Source: Streptococcus sp. 29887
Lineage (GTDB): Bacteria > Bacillota > Bacilli > Lactobacillales > Streptococcaceae
Reading direction: 5' to 3'
DNA length: 64,000 bases
NCBI RefSeq assembly: GCF_032595075.1
Contig: NZ_CP118735.1
Location: forward strand, 1,950,001-2,014,000
Below are positions 47,825 through 58,427 of the stretch, piece after piece (within the stretch, counting starts at the first letter, position 1; every line of letters begins with the position of its first letter). The position numbers and the translations under genes were made by a program. The notes under the pieces are model-generated. The model made no database searches, was not told the DNA's origin, and saw only the letters and a program-made list of their open reading frames with translations.

Positions 47825-48711
47825 GGGGTATCTCCTTTAAAATAAATCCTATGGGTTTCTTTTAATAATTGGGCACTGTCCTCTGCCAGGGTCAAACTTC
47901 GTTCCCTAATAGGCAAAGGCAGGCGATAGTGTTTTTGATTGAGACAGACATAGAGGGCCTGTGGATTTTGCTGAACCCGTGTCTGGAAGGGGGTCTTGAT
48001 AAACTGTGGCGTGGTAAAGCCAATCCCGATTTCCAGATAGAGGACCTTACCTGTTTGATAGCTTTCCAAAAAGGCATCGTAGCGAGCTTTTTGAGCAAAG
48101 AAATCTGGCGATTCGACCATACCTTTTTCAGCATTGCGTTTGTTAATCTCGAAAGGAGCATCACAGACTGGACAACGCGGAATTAGGTCATAAGGAATCT
48201 TCATGTCCTTCTGCTCTGCTATCATCCGACGAATAAGAACATCATCTCGATAGGTCTGGTCATGGCAATGGCGACTGCATTGCCAGAGACCGTATTCCCC
48301 TTGAATGTGGAAAACCTTATCTTTATCATAGTTGGCCACCCAAAAGGCATTGTCTGCATTGGTGGTGATGATATGATAGGGCTTGGTTTCTAAAATCTCC
48401 CGCAAATGAATATAGGAAGCACCGACAGGCTGGTCTAGGTAATTGAGAGCGACAAAGCGACTCTGAAAGGCCCAGTATTCCTCTGTGCTTTCAAAGTCAA
48501 AGAGGCTGGCCTGCAACATATCCAAGAAGCCGTACTTGGCGATGAAATCTGGAAAGGCAGCTTCGAAACGAGGACCGATGTAGGTAAAGCCATCCGCCGC
48601 AGACATGCCTGCTCCAATGCCCACCACCACCGCATCAGCTTCAGCCAGCAAGTCAGCAAGCAGTTCTGCCTGAGTTTTTTCTTCTTGTTTAAGCGTCTGC
48701 CACATGGACAT
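47815..48711 (-). CDS. SirTM, class M sirtuin protein ADP-ribosyltransferase
   Basis: SirTM enzymes add ADP-ribose from NAD+ to lipoylated GcvH-like carriers rather than deacylating. The 298-residue protein has the NAD motif [16 protein letters not shown] (residues 31-46), TTNAD with N118 (116-120), and [11 protein letters not shown], where the general-base histidine of ordinary sirtuins is replaced by Q137, a hallmark of SirTM. Four zinc cysteines appear as WQCSRHC and CPVC. It overlaps the macrodomain gene by 23 bp if the first ATG is used; the ATG at 48705 (MWQTL) is an alternative. Confidence 0.93.
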   Translation of the reverse strand: MSMWQTLKQEEKTQAELLADLLAEADAVVVGIGAGMSAADGFTYIGPRFEAAFPDFIAKYGFLDMLQASLFDFESTEEYWAFQSRFVALNYLDQPVGASYIHLREILETKPYHIITTNADNAFWVANYDKDKVFHIQGEYGLWQCSRHCHDQTYRDDVLIRRMIAEQKDMKIPYDLIPRCPVCDAPFEINKRNAEKGMVESPDFFAQKARYDAFLESYQTGKVLYLEIGIGFTTPQFIKTPFQTRVQQNPQALYVCLNQKHYRLPLPIRERSLTLAEDSAQLLKETHRIYFKGDTPCT

Positions 48712-49516
48712 CCTCCTTTTCTCCTAATAAGGCTGTATAGTAGCCCTGGTCTTCCACCGTATAGGTCGAAAAAATGACCTTTAGGGGATAGGCTGTTTCC
48801 ACCAACCACTTGCGGACAGTACGAATTGCCACTTCTGCCGCCTGGTCCTTAGGATAGCCAAATTCCCCTGTTGATAGGGCCGGAAAGGCAAGTGTTCCCA
48901 GTCCACGCGCCATAGCCTCCTCTAAACAGGACAGGTAGCACTGCTCCAAAAGTCCTTTTCGAATAGGTGAAACAGGCTTGCCTTCTGGAATAAAAGGTCC
49001 CACCGTATGGAAGACCAAACCAGCTGACAGATGAAAACCAGGTGTCACCATGACCTTGCCAACTGCTGCTGGAAGACCTTGGTCTTCCATTTTCTTGGCA
49101 CAAAACTGGCGTAACTCCAAACCGGAAAAGGTATGGAGGGCATTGTCCAGACAGGCGTGGTTGGGGATAAAACAGCCCAGCATCTGACTATTGGCAGCGT
49201 TGACCACTGCATCAACCTGCAAATGACACAGATCTCCTGGATAGAGAAAAATCTGAGGGTCGCTCGTCGGCTGGCAGACTGACACATCCTGCATATGTTC
49301 CTCATGATAGGCGGCTAGAAAGGCCTCCTCCGCTACCAGATAGTCCGCCCCAATCGGTCCCGCTGATCGTTGATTGACCAAACCTCTCCAAATCGGAAGA
49401 GCCTCTTCAAGACTAGCCAATTCAAGCTCCTCTGACTGGGGCTCACCCTTCTCAGCCTGCAAGATAGCAATCATAGACCTCAGCAAGTCTAGCATCTCTT
49501 CCTTAAGCATCTTCAA
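48689..49516 (-). CDS. Zinc-dependent macrodomain, protein-ADP-ribose hydrolase
   Basis: This enzyme removes the ADP-ribose that SirTM adds. The 275-residue protein has an N-terminal helical region and a macrodomain from about residue 90 with [19 protein letters not shown]: the Asn of VNAAN (105-109) binds ADP-ribose, and C115, H120 and C122 match the zinc ligands of the SirTM-linked macrodomain class. [10 protein letters not shown] and [12 protein letters not shown] follow, the latter being the phosphate loop. It overlaps the genes on both sides. Confidence 0.93.
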   Translation of the reverse strand: MKMLKEEMLDLLRSMIAILQAEKGEPQSEELELASLEEALPIWRGLVNQRSAGPIGADYLVAEEAFLAAYHEEHMQDVSVCQPTSDPQIFLYPGDLCHLQVDAVVNAANSQMLGCFIPNHACLDNALHTFSGLELRQFCAKKMEDQGLPAAVGKVMVTPGFHLSAGLVFHTVGPFIPEGKPVSPIRKGLLEQCYLSCLEEAMARGLGTLAFPALSTGEFGYPKDQAAEVAIRTVRKWLVETAYPLKVIFSTYTVEDQGYYTALLGEKEDVHVADA

Positions 49517-49835
49517 GTGCTAAAAAGGCTTCTTCAGACACATCGGTCAAGCGAATCAACCAGTTTTCTTCTGGTTTTTCAGAATTGAGCAGGGTTGGTT
49601 GTTCCAGAGCAGCCGTATTGCGCTCTACCACCCGACCTGCAATAGGGGTCAGGATAGCCATAACTGTTTTTGAGGCTTCGAGATTGAGAATCTCATCATT
49701 GACTTCCAAGACTTCCTTGTCGGAAAAAATAACAAAACCAAGTGTCCCAACATCATCCTGCAACTCTGCTGTCATACGAATAGTGTAAATAGCATCTTCT
49801 TTTTCTACCCAGAGGTAGTTGGCAATTTTTTTCAT
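49503..49835 (-). CDS. GcvH-like lipoyl carrier protein (GcvH-L)
   Basis: This 110-residue protein resembles glycine-cleavage H protein but lies without gcvT or gcvP. The lipoyl lysine is K56 in [16 protein letters not shown]. In other pathogens GcvH-L is the lipoylation-dependent target of SirTM, modified on an acidic residue; here D27 or D28 in ELQDDVG are candidates by position. It overlaps the luciferase-like gene by 4 bp and the macrodomain gene by 14 bp. Confidence 0.93.
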   Translation of the reverse strand: MKKIANYLWVEKEDAIYTIRMTAELQDDVGTLGFVIFSDKEVLEVNDEILNLEASKTVMAILTPIAGRVVERNTAALEQPTLLNSEKPEENWLIRLTDVSEEAFLALEDA

Positions 49836-50827
49836 AGTGTCTCACTTTCTACAATTTGTGCTAGTAATTCGATGGATTTCAAGCGATTATCAATTCCTGA
49901 AACCAAGGGGATAAAGAGGAGTTCGTCTGGCTGACAAGCTGCAATCAGTCTTTCAAGTTGCTCCTTGACTTCTGCTGGATTACCGATAATCATCCGACTG
50001 CGGTGCTGAGCAATTCTTTCCCTATCCTGCTCCGTCAGCTCATAGGCCTGATAGGTGGCTAGGCTTGGAAAATGGGTAAATTCATTGAAATCTTGCTTGC
50101 CCAACATCCAAATATCTAGCGATTTTGCCAGATTCTCTGCCTCCTGACTGGTTTCTGCAATCACGACAAAGAGGGCCAGGGCAAAATGCGGTTGCACCAT
50201 GATGTCTGACGGCTGGAAGTCCCTGCGGTAATCCTGAGCCAATTTTCCAGCTGTTTCCACAGGATCATGGGGAATGTAAGGGAAACTACCAAAGACATAG
50301 CCCAAGCCCTCCTTAGCAGACAAGGCCATGGACTGCCCACCCATCCCCAAGGTGAAGATTTCTGGGTAGCTTGCCAGCTTGGGCGACAGACCAATGGCTT
50401 CATCTTTTCCTGTCAGATAGCTTGTAAACTGCTGGACCCATTGGTCAAATTGACTAGGTTGAAACTGGCTACACATGTGCTCTTTAACCAGAGCCGTTCC
50501 GGTAGAATTTCCCAAGCCGATGTCCACCCGACCTGGAAAAAGAGTTCCCAAACTGGCTGCCAGCTCTGCTATTTTATAAGGCGAATAATGCAAGCCCATG
50601 ATGCCGCCCGAACCCAGATGAATCCGCTGGGTCTGACTGGCCAAGTAAGGAATCACGACCTCGGGACTGCCGATGGTCAGGGCATGGACATTGTGGTGCT
50701 CCGCCAACCAAAACCGATGGTAGCCCAAGCGTTCTGCCGCCTGCACCAGCGCCAAACTATCCTGCCAGGCCTCCTGGTAGGTCCGCCCCTCATCCAAAAG
50801 CCCATAGTCCAAAAGACTAATTTTCAT
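49832..50827 (-). CDS. Luciferase-like flavin-dependent monooxygenase
   Basis: This 331-residue protein belongs to the bacterial luciferase-like (LLM) superfamily of FMN-dependent TIM-barrel oxidoreductases: [12 protein letters not shown] at the N-terminus, [19 protein letters not shown] (near 38), and [20 protein letters not shown] (near 70). It is translationally coupled to gcvH-L. In related SirTM operons such an enzyme is present with an OYE-type reductase; its substrate is unknown, and a redox role on lipoyl groups is only inference. Confidence 0.92.
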   Translation of the reverse strand: MKISLLDYGLLDEGRTYQEAWQDSLALVQAAERLGYHRFWLAEHHNVHALTIGSPEVVIPYLASQTQRIHLGSGGIMGLHYSPYKIAELAASLGTLFPGRVDIGLGNSTGTALVKEHMCSQFQPSQFDQWVQQFTSYLTGKDEAIGLSPKLASYPEIFTLGMGGQSMALSAKEGLGYVFGSFPYIPHDPVETAGKLAQDYRRDFQPSDIMVQPHFALALFVVIAETSQEAENLAKSLDIWMLGKQDFNEFTHFPSLATYQAYELTEQDRERIAQHRSRMIIGNPAEVKEQLERLIAACQPDELLFIPLVSGIDNRLKSIELLAQIVESETL

Positions 50828-50859
50828 ACCTTTCCTCCTCGTAGTGTTTTATAGTGTTT

Positions 50860-50965
50860 TATAGTCTTTTAGTTTACTTTTAGTACTAGGCAACGAGCCG
50901 CAGGCATAACTAGAGTTAGGCAAGGCGAGTTAACGAAGTAATAAAAGAAAAACTAAATGACGATA
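50860..50965. mobile_element. MITE-like element, copy 2
   Basis: A 106-bp element with ends TATAGTCTTTTAGTTTAC (50860) and, on the minus strand from 50965, TATCGTCATTTAGTTTTTC. The inner part has AGGCAAGGCGAGTTAACGAA and AGGCAACGAGCCGCAGGC. It is an inverted, shorter relative of the element at 44104-44314. It lies between the luciferase-like and OYE genes, inside the operon. Confidence 0.75.
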
Positions 50966-50968
50966 TTT

Positions 50969-51071
50969 TTACTCAATGAAAATTAAAGTCATACTAGGCG
51001 ACGATGATGAAGATAGAACTCAAGTTCATCAAATCATGTCAACAACGTCTGGGTTTAATTTTCGAAGAGTA
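50969..51071. repeat. BOX-like repeat, copy 1
   Basis: The ends are inverted repeats, TACTCAATGAAAATTAAA and, on the minus strand, ACTCTTCGAAAATTAAAC, as in pneumococcal BOX elements (boxA start and boxC end). It overlaps the 3' end of the OYE gene (stop at 51039), providing that gene's last codons and stop. Other copies are at 55324 and 59493. Confidence 0.7.
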
Positions 51072-52238
51072 AAGACTGCGGAAAACCTCCCGCGACTCCC
51101 TCGGCAACGACTCCCCATAGTCCATCAAGGGGACAATATCCTTGAAAGAAGCCTGGGGAATAGCCAGCTTAGATAGGTCTTCTGGCTTGATCCGCAGTTG
51201 GATGTCTTCTGGCTTGCCGGCCGCGATCTTGTGGACAAACTCAGGATCGGTGATAAAAGGTGTTGACAGACCAACCATATCCGCATGCTCCAAGGCCTCA
51301 ATAGCCTTCTCCGCCGAATTGATACCCCCTGTCGCCATAACCACCAGCCTATCCTTTAAGGCGTCGTGGACCACCTGATTAACCAAGCGCCCCTGATGAC
51401 GCCCAGCTCCTCGAACCTGATTACGAAAGACATCATGCCCCCATGAAGCGATGGCTAGGTAGTCAATCCTTGCGACATCCAAAGCCATGTCCATGAACTG
51501 TAAAAATTCCTCGATAGAATAGCCTATACTGGCTCCTCTTGTTTCCTCAGGCGTTGCCCGAAAACCAAGGATAAAGTCAGCTGGCGCCAACTGGTCAATC
51601 ATTTCCTGAACCTTCCGCAAGACTTCTAAACCAAAACGGGAACGATTTTCCAAGTTTTGACAGCCATAGCGGTCCTGACGTTGATTGGAAAAGGTCGAAA
51701 AGAAGGTCTGAATCAGCAAGCGCTGGGCAGAAGAGATCTCCACTCCTGCAAAACCCGCCTCAATAGCCCGTCGCGTCGCCTGACCATAGGCCTCTACCAG
51801 CTCTTCCAGCTCTGCTATGGTCAACTCCTTGACCTCATGGGGAAAGGGAGCATGGAGTTTCATGGGACTGGGACCATAGACCAGCTTGTCCCGCTGAAGG
51901 GTGTGGCTGGAAAAACGACCAGCATGGGTCAGTTGCAAGATTGCCTTTGCCCCCTTGGACTGCATGACCTGGGCCAGTTTTCGCAAACCATCAACATCCT
52001 CATCCTTGGCCACGCTAAAGCCAAACTCGAACAATTGTCCCTTGGGGTCCACATAAGCCGCCCCTGTGATTTGCAAGGGAGCCGCATCCGCCCGCCGCTC
52101 CGCATAGTCCAAATCATCCTGGGTCACCAAGCCATCTGCTGTGGAGGAATTGGTCACCATGGGCGACAGGACAAAACGATTGGCTAGGACGGTTTGGTGC
52201 AATGGCAGAGCTTCAAATAATGCTTGATAGGTTTCCAT
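51039..52238 (-). CDS. NADH:flavin oxidoreductase, Old Yellow Enzyme family
   Basis: This 399-residue FMN enzyme has a TIM barrel with NRFVLSPMVTNSS (near 20), ILQLTHAGRFSS (near 98), EISSAQRLLIQTFFS (near 165), and a C-terminal MATGGINS. The last residues, SSKIKPRRC, are encoded inside a BOX-like repeat, so the C-terminus is probably not ancestral. It follows lipL after 8 bp and precedes the luciferase-like gene across about 210 bp of repeats. Substrate unknown; OYE and LLM enzymes recur in SirTM operons. Confidence 0.92.
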   Translation of the reverse strand: METYQALFEALPLHQTVLANRFVLSPMVTNSSTADGLVTQDDLDYAERRADAAPLQITGAAYVDPKGQLFEFGFSVAKDEDVDGLRKLAQVMQSKGAKAILQLTHAGRFSSHTLQRDKLVYGPSPMKLHAPFPHEVKELTIAELEELVEAYGQATRRAIEAGFAGVEISSAQRLLIQTFFSTFSNQRQDRYGCQNLENRSRFGLEVLRKVQEMIDQLAPADFILGFRATPEETRGASIGYSIEEFLQFMDMALDVARIDYLAIASWGHDVFRNQVRGAGRHQGRLVNQVVHDALKDRLVVMATGGINSAEKAIEALEHADMVGLSTPFITDPEFVHKIAAGKPEDIQLRIKPEDLSKLAIPQASFKDIVPLMDYGESLPRESREVFRSLYSSKIKPRRC

Positions 52239-52246
52239 ATTTCCTC

Positions 52247-53074
52247 CTAGATACCATATTTTTCCATAGACTGCTTGATGGTCTTTCCGAGCGCCATAAA
52301 ATCAGCCATGTTGTCCGACGAAGGATAAAAGGTGGTCAGAAAAGCCCCATTTTCAATCAAGACACGCTCGATTCGTGTTTTCATCTCCTCCACCGTCACA
52401 TCCTGACCGACCAAGTCTGACAGATTGGCCATCGAATTCGGATTTACTTGCGGAAATCTGTCAGATACTTCTTGCGGAGCAAAACTTTCCGCATAAAAAT
52501 CAGCCACTACTTGCCCACGTTTGACTTGATTGCCTGATACACTGATATAGGCAGAAATGGCAATAGCTTCTTGGTAAATCCGCTGGGCCAAACCTGCAAA
52601 CTTCCGCCCCTTGATACTAAGGTCGTAGGTCCCTGGACAGTAGGAAGTTGCCACCTCACCACTGACCACATCTAAGGGAAAATCCGAAAGCGCCTGAGCA
52701 ATCAAATCCACCATGACCTGATAGGATTCCCTCAAATCAACCTTGTGACCAGCAGGATTGGGCAAAATCAGAGTGACATTTAAAATCCCCTCGTCTGCTA
52801 CCACAGCCAGACCACCCAAACTCCGAATAATAGGACTGTAGCCTGCCTGACCAATACTGGCTAAGCCCTTGTCCAGCTGGGCCACCTGACTGTCCATCAT
52901 CCCCAGAATGACCGTTTTATCCATGGGCCAAAAATGCAAAATGCCTGTATCGGTCTGACGATTGACCTCGCGCAAAAAGACCTCTGTCCACACCAACGGC
53001 CCCTGTTTCAAACCAGTCAAACCAGACCGATCTTCGTATTTTTTTATGGTCACATTCTCAACCCAAGATTTCAT
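52247..53074 (-). CDS. lipL: Octanoyl/lipoyl-[GcvH]:protein N-transferase, LipL-like
   Basis: LipL moves an octanoyl or lipoyl group from GcvH to E2 subunits by a thioester on a cysteine. The 275-residue protein has RSLGGLAVVADEGILNVTLI (residues 84-103) and the signature SYCPGTYDLSIKGRKFAG with C146, close to the catalytic cysteine position of Bacillus LipL. This fits LipL better than a ligase, because the LplA GGG motif is replaced. It is first in the operon with gcvH-L, which could be its donor. Databases may call it lipoate-protein ligase A. Confidence 0.82.
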   Translation of the reverse strand: MKSWVENVTIKKYEDRSGLTGLKQGPLVWTEVFLREVNRQTDTGILHFWPMDKTVILGMMDSQVAQLDKGLASIGQAGYSPIIRSLGGLAVVADEGILNVTLILPNPAGHKVDLRESYQVMVDLIAQALSDFPLDVVSGEVATSYCPGTYDLSIKGRKFAGLAQRIYQEAIAISAYISVSGNQVKRGQVVADFYAESFAPQEVSDRFPQVNPNSMANLSDLVGQDVTVEEMKTRIERVLIENGAFLTTFYPSSDNMADFMALGKTIKQSMEKYGI

Positions 53075-53166
53075 CCGTAAGCGTTCTCTTTCAATTTGCT
53101 ATCCCTATTTTAACACAAAGCGATTTGATACAACCGAAAAAATGTTATTTCTTTTATGAAAAATAG

Positions 53167-53196
53167 AAAAAGACTAGATAAAATCCAGTCTTTTTC
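53167..53196 (-). terminator. Intrinsic terminator after dnaJ
   Basis: AAAAAGACT / AGTCTTTTT, 9 bp perfect, directly past the dnaJ stop. Confidence 0.88.
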
Positions 53197-53201
53197 TCGA
53201 T

Positions 53202-54338
53202 TTACAATTCTTCAAAAGCATCTTTTACCTTGTCAAAGAAGCCTTTTTTATGGGGTTTGATATCAATGTTTCCTGCTGCTGCAAATTCTTTAAGAGCTGC
53301 ACGTTGACGGTCGTTCAGACCTGTAGGGGTAACAATATTCACCGTCACATACTGATCACCGATAGCCCCGCCACGAACACTTGGAGCTCCCTTGCCTTTC
53401 AGACGGAAGGTCTTACCTGTCTGTGTTCCTTCAGGGATCACCATATCCACATCACCGTGAACGGTTGGCACATGGACTGTATCACCCAAGGCTGCCTGAA
53501 CAAAGTTGAGGTCTAATTTATAATAAATTGTTGTCCCCTCACGCTCAAACTTATCTGAAGCCTGGACTTGAATGACCACATAGAGATCTCCGTAAGGACC
53601 TCCATTAAAACCTGCTTCCCCCTGACCTGCCAGACGGATTTTCTGACCAGTTTCCACACCAGCTGGCACCTTCACTGTTACTGTATGGGCTTGTTTTTCA
53701 TGACCGGTTCCGCGACAAGTTGTACATGGATCCTTAATTTGTTTACCACGACCATGACAGACATCACAGGTCATTTGACGGCGCATGGTGCCAAGTGGTG
53801 TTTGCGTGTCCACATTGATAATCCCTGAACCGTGACAGCGTCCACAAGTTACTGGGCTAGTACCAGGTTTAGCACCTGAACCCGTACAGGTCCGACAAGT
53901 CGCTTCACGGTGATAGGAAACTTCTTTCTCTGCACCGAAAATTGCCTCTTCAAACTTGAGGTTGACACGGTATTGAAGGTCATCCCCTTGACGAGGAGCA
54001 TTCGGATTGCGGGTCGCACCGCCGCCACCAAAGAAGCTTGAAAAGATGTCTTCAAAGCCACCGAAACCAGCTCCATCGAAACCACCAAAGCCACCAGCTC
54101 CACCGCCGAAGCCACCATTGGCACCAGCAGGACCAAACTGGTCATAGGCAGAACGCTTCTGCGGATCACTCAAGGTTTCATAAGCCTCTTGAACTTCTTT
54201 GTATTTATCCTCCGCACCCGGATCCTTGTTAATATCTGGATGGTATTTCTTTGAAAGCTTCCGATAAGCCTTCTTAATCTCGTCTGGCGAAGCATTCTTG
54301 GAAACCCCCAGACGATCGTAAAATTCAGTGTTGTTCAT
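53202..54338 (-). CDS. dnaJ: Chaperone DnaJ
   Basis: DnaJ is the Hsp40 co-chaperone that stimulates DnaK. The 378-residue protein has a J domain with YHPDINKD (HPD near 33), a Gly/Phe-rich linker (about 75-110), four zinc-finger repeats [24 protein letters not shown] and CTTCRGTG (about 148-210), and a C-terminal peptide-binding region. It is downstream of dnaK in the heat-shock cluster, separated by a PfpI-like gene and repeats. Confidence 0.97.
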   Translation of the reverse strand: MNNTEFYDRLGVSKNASPDEIKKAYRKLSKKYHPDINKDPGAEDKYKEVQEAYETLSDPQKRSAYDQFGPAGANGGFGGGAGGFGGFDGAGFGGFEDIFSSFFGGGGATRNPNAPRQGDDLQYRVNLKFEEAIFGAEKEVSYHREATCRTCTGSGAKPGTSPVTCGRCHGSGIINVDTQTPLGTMRRQMTCDVCHGRGKQIKDPCTTCRGTGHEKQAHTVTVKVPAGVETGQKIRLAGQGEAGFNGGPYGDLYVVIQVQASDKFEREGTTIYYKLDLNFVQAALGDTVHVPTVHGDVDMVIPEGTQTGKTFRLKGKGAPSVRGGAIGDQYVTVNIVTPTGLNDRQRAALKEFAAAGNIDIKPHKKGFFDKVKDAFEEL

Positions 54339-54530
54339 AGTTTATGATACAAAAGGCGTTAAGAAAACCGTATGAAAATAGGAAACTGACGCAGTGTGCC
54401 TAACACACTAGGAAGTTTATCTTTTTCACTAGGTTTTTAGCCTGTGTTCGAATAAACGAACTTGTATTCCTTTCTTTGAAAATTAGAAAGTAGCCCGTGT
54501 TCGATTACGAACACTTTCCTTTCTGTAAAA
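54339..54530. repeat. Repeat-rich leader of dnaJ
   Basis: The spacer has no gene. It holds CAGTGTG-CCTAA-CACACTA, which with GAAGTTTATCTTTTTCA resembles the leader of sufB near 18150-18210. It also holds two tandem units starting TAGCCTGTGTTCGAA (54439) and TAGCCCGTGTTCGAT (54491), each with a TTCG-centred hairpin and ending AAAATTAG; the second runs into the stop of the PfpI-like gene. Confidence 0.7.
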
Positions 54531-55166
54531 TTAGTTAGGATCTTTCTCAAATGTTGCTTTGAACTCTTCAAATTCTTCGTCAGACAACTCAAAAATAAAG
54601 TCTTCCGTAGAGTAATCATCATTTTCTTTGAAGTACATAGTCGCATCTTCAACCAATCTTAGACTGGTAAGAACCTGACGCGAAAAGGCATTGACTGTAA
54701 AGCCAGTTCCTGTAATGATATTGCCATCTTCACAGACTGGTAAGGGACGAAAATTTTCTCCAGGTAGAAAGTCAAAATAGTCCATGAAATTTTGCCAAAT
54801 ACCACCTGTATATAAGGTATTCTCCAATAATCCAGCCTTAGCAAGCAGGATCGGAGCAGAGGAAATCGCTGCAATTTTGATTGGTTTACCACCTAAGCCA
54901 GCCAGAAATCGAATGAGGTGCTCATCTCTCAAAGCCGGAGTGAAGTCAATCGTCCCTGGACAAAGAATACAATCATATTCCTCTATATTTACCTCTTCTA
55001 AGATCTTGTTAGCATGACAAGGTAGACCGTCCTCCGAATAAATCGTTTCCGTAGTGGAAGCAATAAAATCAATCTTTCTCCCAAAATTCAACACCAATGT
55101 GCTAGTCAAAGGAGCTATCTCATAGAGAGAAAAATTAGGATAGAGCAAACAAGCAACTTTTTTCAT
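54531..55166 (-). CDS. DJ-1/PfpI-family protein with altered nucleophile
   Basis: This 211-residue protein starts at 55166 (MKKVACLLYPNFSLYE) and has the DJ-1/PfpI flavodoxin-like fold: YDCILCPGTIDF (near 64) and the elbow AAISSAPILLAKAGLL near residue 99. In most family members the elbow is A-[IV]-C-x-G/A-P; here the nucleophile position is serine (S102), so cysteine chemistry is unlikely. The C-terminal 50 residues are acidic. It lies between dnaK and dnaJ. Confidence 0.88.
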   Translation of the reverse strand: MKKVACLLYPNFSLYEIAPLTSTLVLNFGRKIDFIASTTETIYSEDGLPCHANKILEEVNIEEYDCILCPGTIDFTPALRDEHLIRFLAGLGGKPIKIAAISSAPILLAKAGLLENTLYTGGIWQNFMDYFDFLPGENFRPLPVCEDGNIITGTGFTVNAFSRQVLTSLRLVEDATMYFKENDDYSTEDFIFELSDEEFEEFKATFEKDPN

Positions 55167-55198
55167 GAAAAGCCTCCTCATCAGTTATTTACCCAAAA

Positions 55199-55223
55199 AC
55201 AGAGGCTGGGTTGCAACCTCTGT
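55199..55223 (-). terminator. Intrinsic terminator between dnaK and the PfpI-like gene
   Basis: ACAGAGG / CCTCTGT, 7 bp perfect, followed on the minus strand by TTTTTGGG. It is about 200 bp past the dnaK stop. Confidence 0.7.
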
Positions 55224-55323
55224 GATTGGAATTTTGACTTAATAATGATTTCTATTCTCGGGGAGATGAGAACTGAGTTCGAACTAAGAACTTCGGAAAA
55301 AAGATAACTTTCCATGTTCTAGA

Positions 55324-55424
55324 TACTCAAAGAAATTCAAGACTAGGCTAGGCAACTGGACGAAGATTGAACTGGAGTTCATCGAGGAGAGTTAACGAAG
55401 CCTAGTGAAGAATTTCGAAGAGTA
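55324..55424. repeat. BOX-like repeat, copy 2
   Basis: The ends are TACTCAAAGAAATTCAAGAC and, on the minus strand, TACTCTTCGAAATTCTTCAC, both reaching ACTAGGC. It abuts the dnaK stop codon (55425). It is in the likely 3' untranslated region of dnaK. Confidence 0.7.
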
Positions 55425-57260
<1,836 letters not shown>

Positions 57261-57278
57261 TTATTAATTTCTTTTAGT

Positions 57279-57391
57279 GATACTCTCCTTAAGTGGCGAC
57301 GCCGTCAGAGCCCGCTTTTGCGGTCTCTTTGACTAAAGTTTGAGCCTCTAGTCTCAAACTGTGCGTATTTACCGCCACGGCGGAGAGTATC
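57279..57391. mobile_element. MITE-like element, second family
   Basis: A 113-bp segment between the GNAT gene and dnaK has inverted ends: GATACTCTCC-TTAA-GTGGCG at 57279 and, on the minus strand from 57391, GATACTCTCC-GCC-GTGGCGG. Inside are smaller inverted repeats such as GTTTGAG-CCTCTAG-TCTCAAAC. No open reading frame. It sits in the dnaK leader. Confidence 0.65.
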
Positions 57392-57470
57392 GAATGGGCT
57401 CACGATGTTCGCCAGCCCGCAAGCACAAGGCTTGTCTTTTTTTCAATTTCATAGTTTTGTGACATTTCGG

Positions 57471-57902
57471 TCAGGTTGTTCGACGCATGAAGATATAATC
57501 ATCTTCAATGTTATTTGATTCTTGAAAGCCTAACTTCTTCCAGAATTTTCTAGCTTCCAAATGTTTTTCATGAACTGGTAGCGAAATTCGAGTCACGCTG
57601 TGCTCTGTTTGCAGATAGTCTATACAGACTTCTACTGCTTTTCTCCCAAGTCCTTTTCCTTGATACCTCTTATCAATTAAGAAATTGATGATTTCACCAT
57701 TGCTGTCTTTGCAGTAAAGCGAAACGTAGCCTATCAATTCACCTTCATTGTAAATAGCTTTCGGATGTGAGAATGGTCGAAGGCTCCAAGCCTCTGCCAA
57801 TGAAAACTCAACTGAATCAACATAATCTTCTTTAGATATACCAGAATCAATATGTAAGCAATCGTGAAAATTTTCATCGCCAATTTCGTGTAGCTCTATC
57901 AT
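57471..57902 (-). CDS. GNAT-family N-acetyltransferase within the heat-shock cluster
   Basis: This 143-residue acetyltransferase has IDKRYQGKGLGRKAVEV (near 75; the acetyl-CoA loop) and HLEARKFWKKLGFQESN. Its start is directly after the grpE stop, so it is probably cotranscribed with hrcA-grpE. Substrate unknown. Its presence between grpE and dnaK is not typical of streptococcal dnaK operons and suggests insertion of an accessory gene. Confidence 0.9.
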   Translation of the reverse strand: MIELHEIGDENFHDCLHIDSGISKEDYVDSVEFSLAEAWSLRPFSHPKAIYNEGELIGYVSLYCKDSNGEIINFLIDKRYQGKGLGRKAVEVCIDYLQTEHSVTRISLPVHEKHLEARKFWKKLGFQESNNIEDDYIFMRRTT

Positions 57903-58415
57903 TTATTCCGACACCACCACCATAGCCGGTCTCAGCAAGCGTTCATGCAGCTTGTAGCCTTTTTGGAAGACTTGTGCAATGTGTTCTGCTGGGCAATCGT
58001 CTGTGGCTGGAACAGTTTGAATAGCCATGTGAAGATTTGGGTCAAAGACATCTGTTGCGACTTCCTCCACCCCTTCTTCTTTGAGGGCTTGAATCAAGCT
58101 TTCCTGTACCATTTCCAAGCCTTTTTTGACATCCTCTGTCAAACCTTCAACTTGAAGGGCACGCTCCAAGTTATCCAAGCTCGGCAAGATTTTCTTGGCC
58201 AAGTCTTGCGAACGGTAACGCTGAATGGTTTGGCGTTCCTCATTGGCACGGCGTTGGATATTTTGCATTTCAGCGTGGGCACGGAGGTACTTGTTTTCAA
58301 ATTCCTCTGCACGCTCATTTGCCAAATCCAATTCTGATTTTTCAGGTGTCTCCACAACTTCTTCTGTTGCTTCAACCTCTTCTACGATTTCTTCGTTTTT
58401 GATTTCTTCTGACAA
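57903..58415 (-). CDS. grpE: Nucleotide exchange factor GrpE
   Basis: GrpE releases ADP from DnaK. The 170-residue protein has an acidic N-terminus, a long coiled-coil (about 25-80, with [20 protein letters not shown]), and the C-terminal beta domain with [12 protein letters not shown] and [18 protein letters not shown]. It follows hrcA after 12 bp. Confidence 0.97.
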   Translation of the reverse strand: MSEEIKNEEIVEEVEATEEVVETPEKSELDLANERAEEFENKYLRAHAEMQNIQRRANEERQTIQRYRSQDLAKKILPSLDNLERALQVEGLTEDVKKGLEMVQESLIQALKEEGVEEVATDVFDPNLHMAIQTVPATDDCPAEHIAQVFQKGYKLHERLLRPAMVVVSE

Positions 58416-58427
58416 AGCATTCTCCTT

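Noticed and set aside
48435-48809. Open frames overlapping the SirTM and macrodomain genes in other frames
   Set aside because: They are frame shadows of well-supported genes and have no family motif.
49503-49835. Glycine-cleavage H protein of a GCV system
   Set aside because: No gcvT or gcvP adjoin; the protein is short and sits in a SirTM operon, so it is the GcvH-like carrier.
57393-57445. Plus-strand terminator CAAGC/GCTTG with a T-run near 57420-57442
   Set aside because: There is no plus-strand gene upstream for it to end; it is likely part of the repeat-rich dnaK leader.
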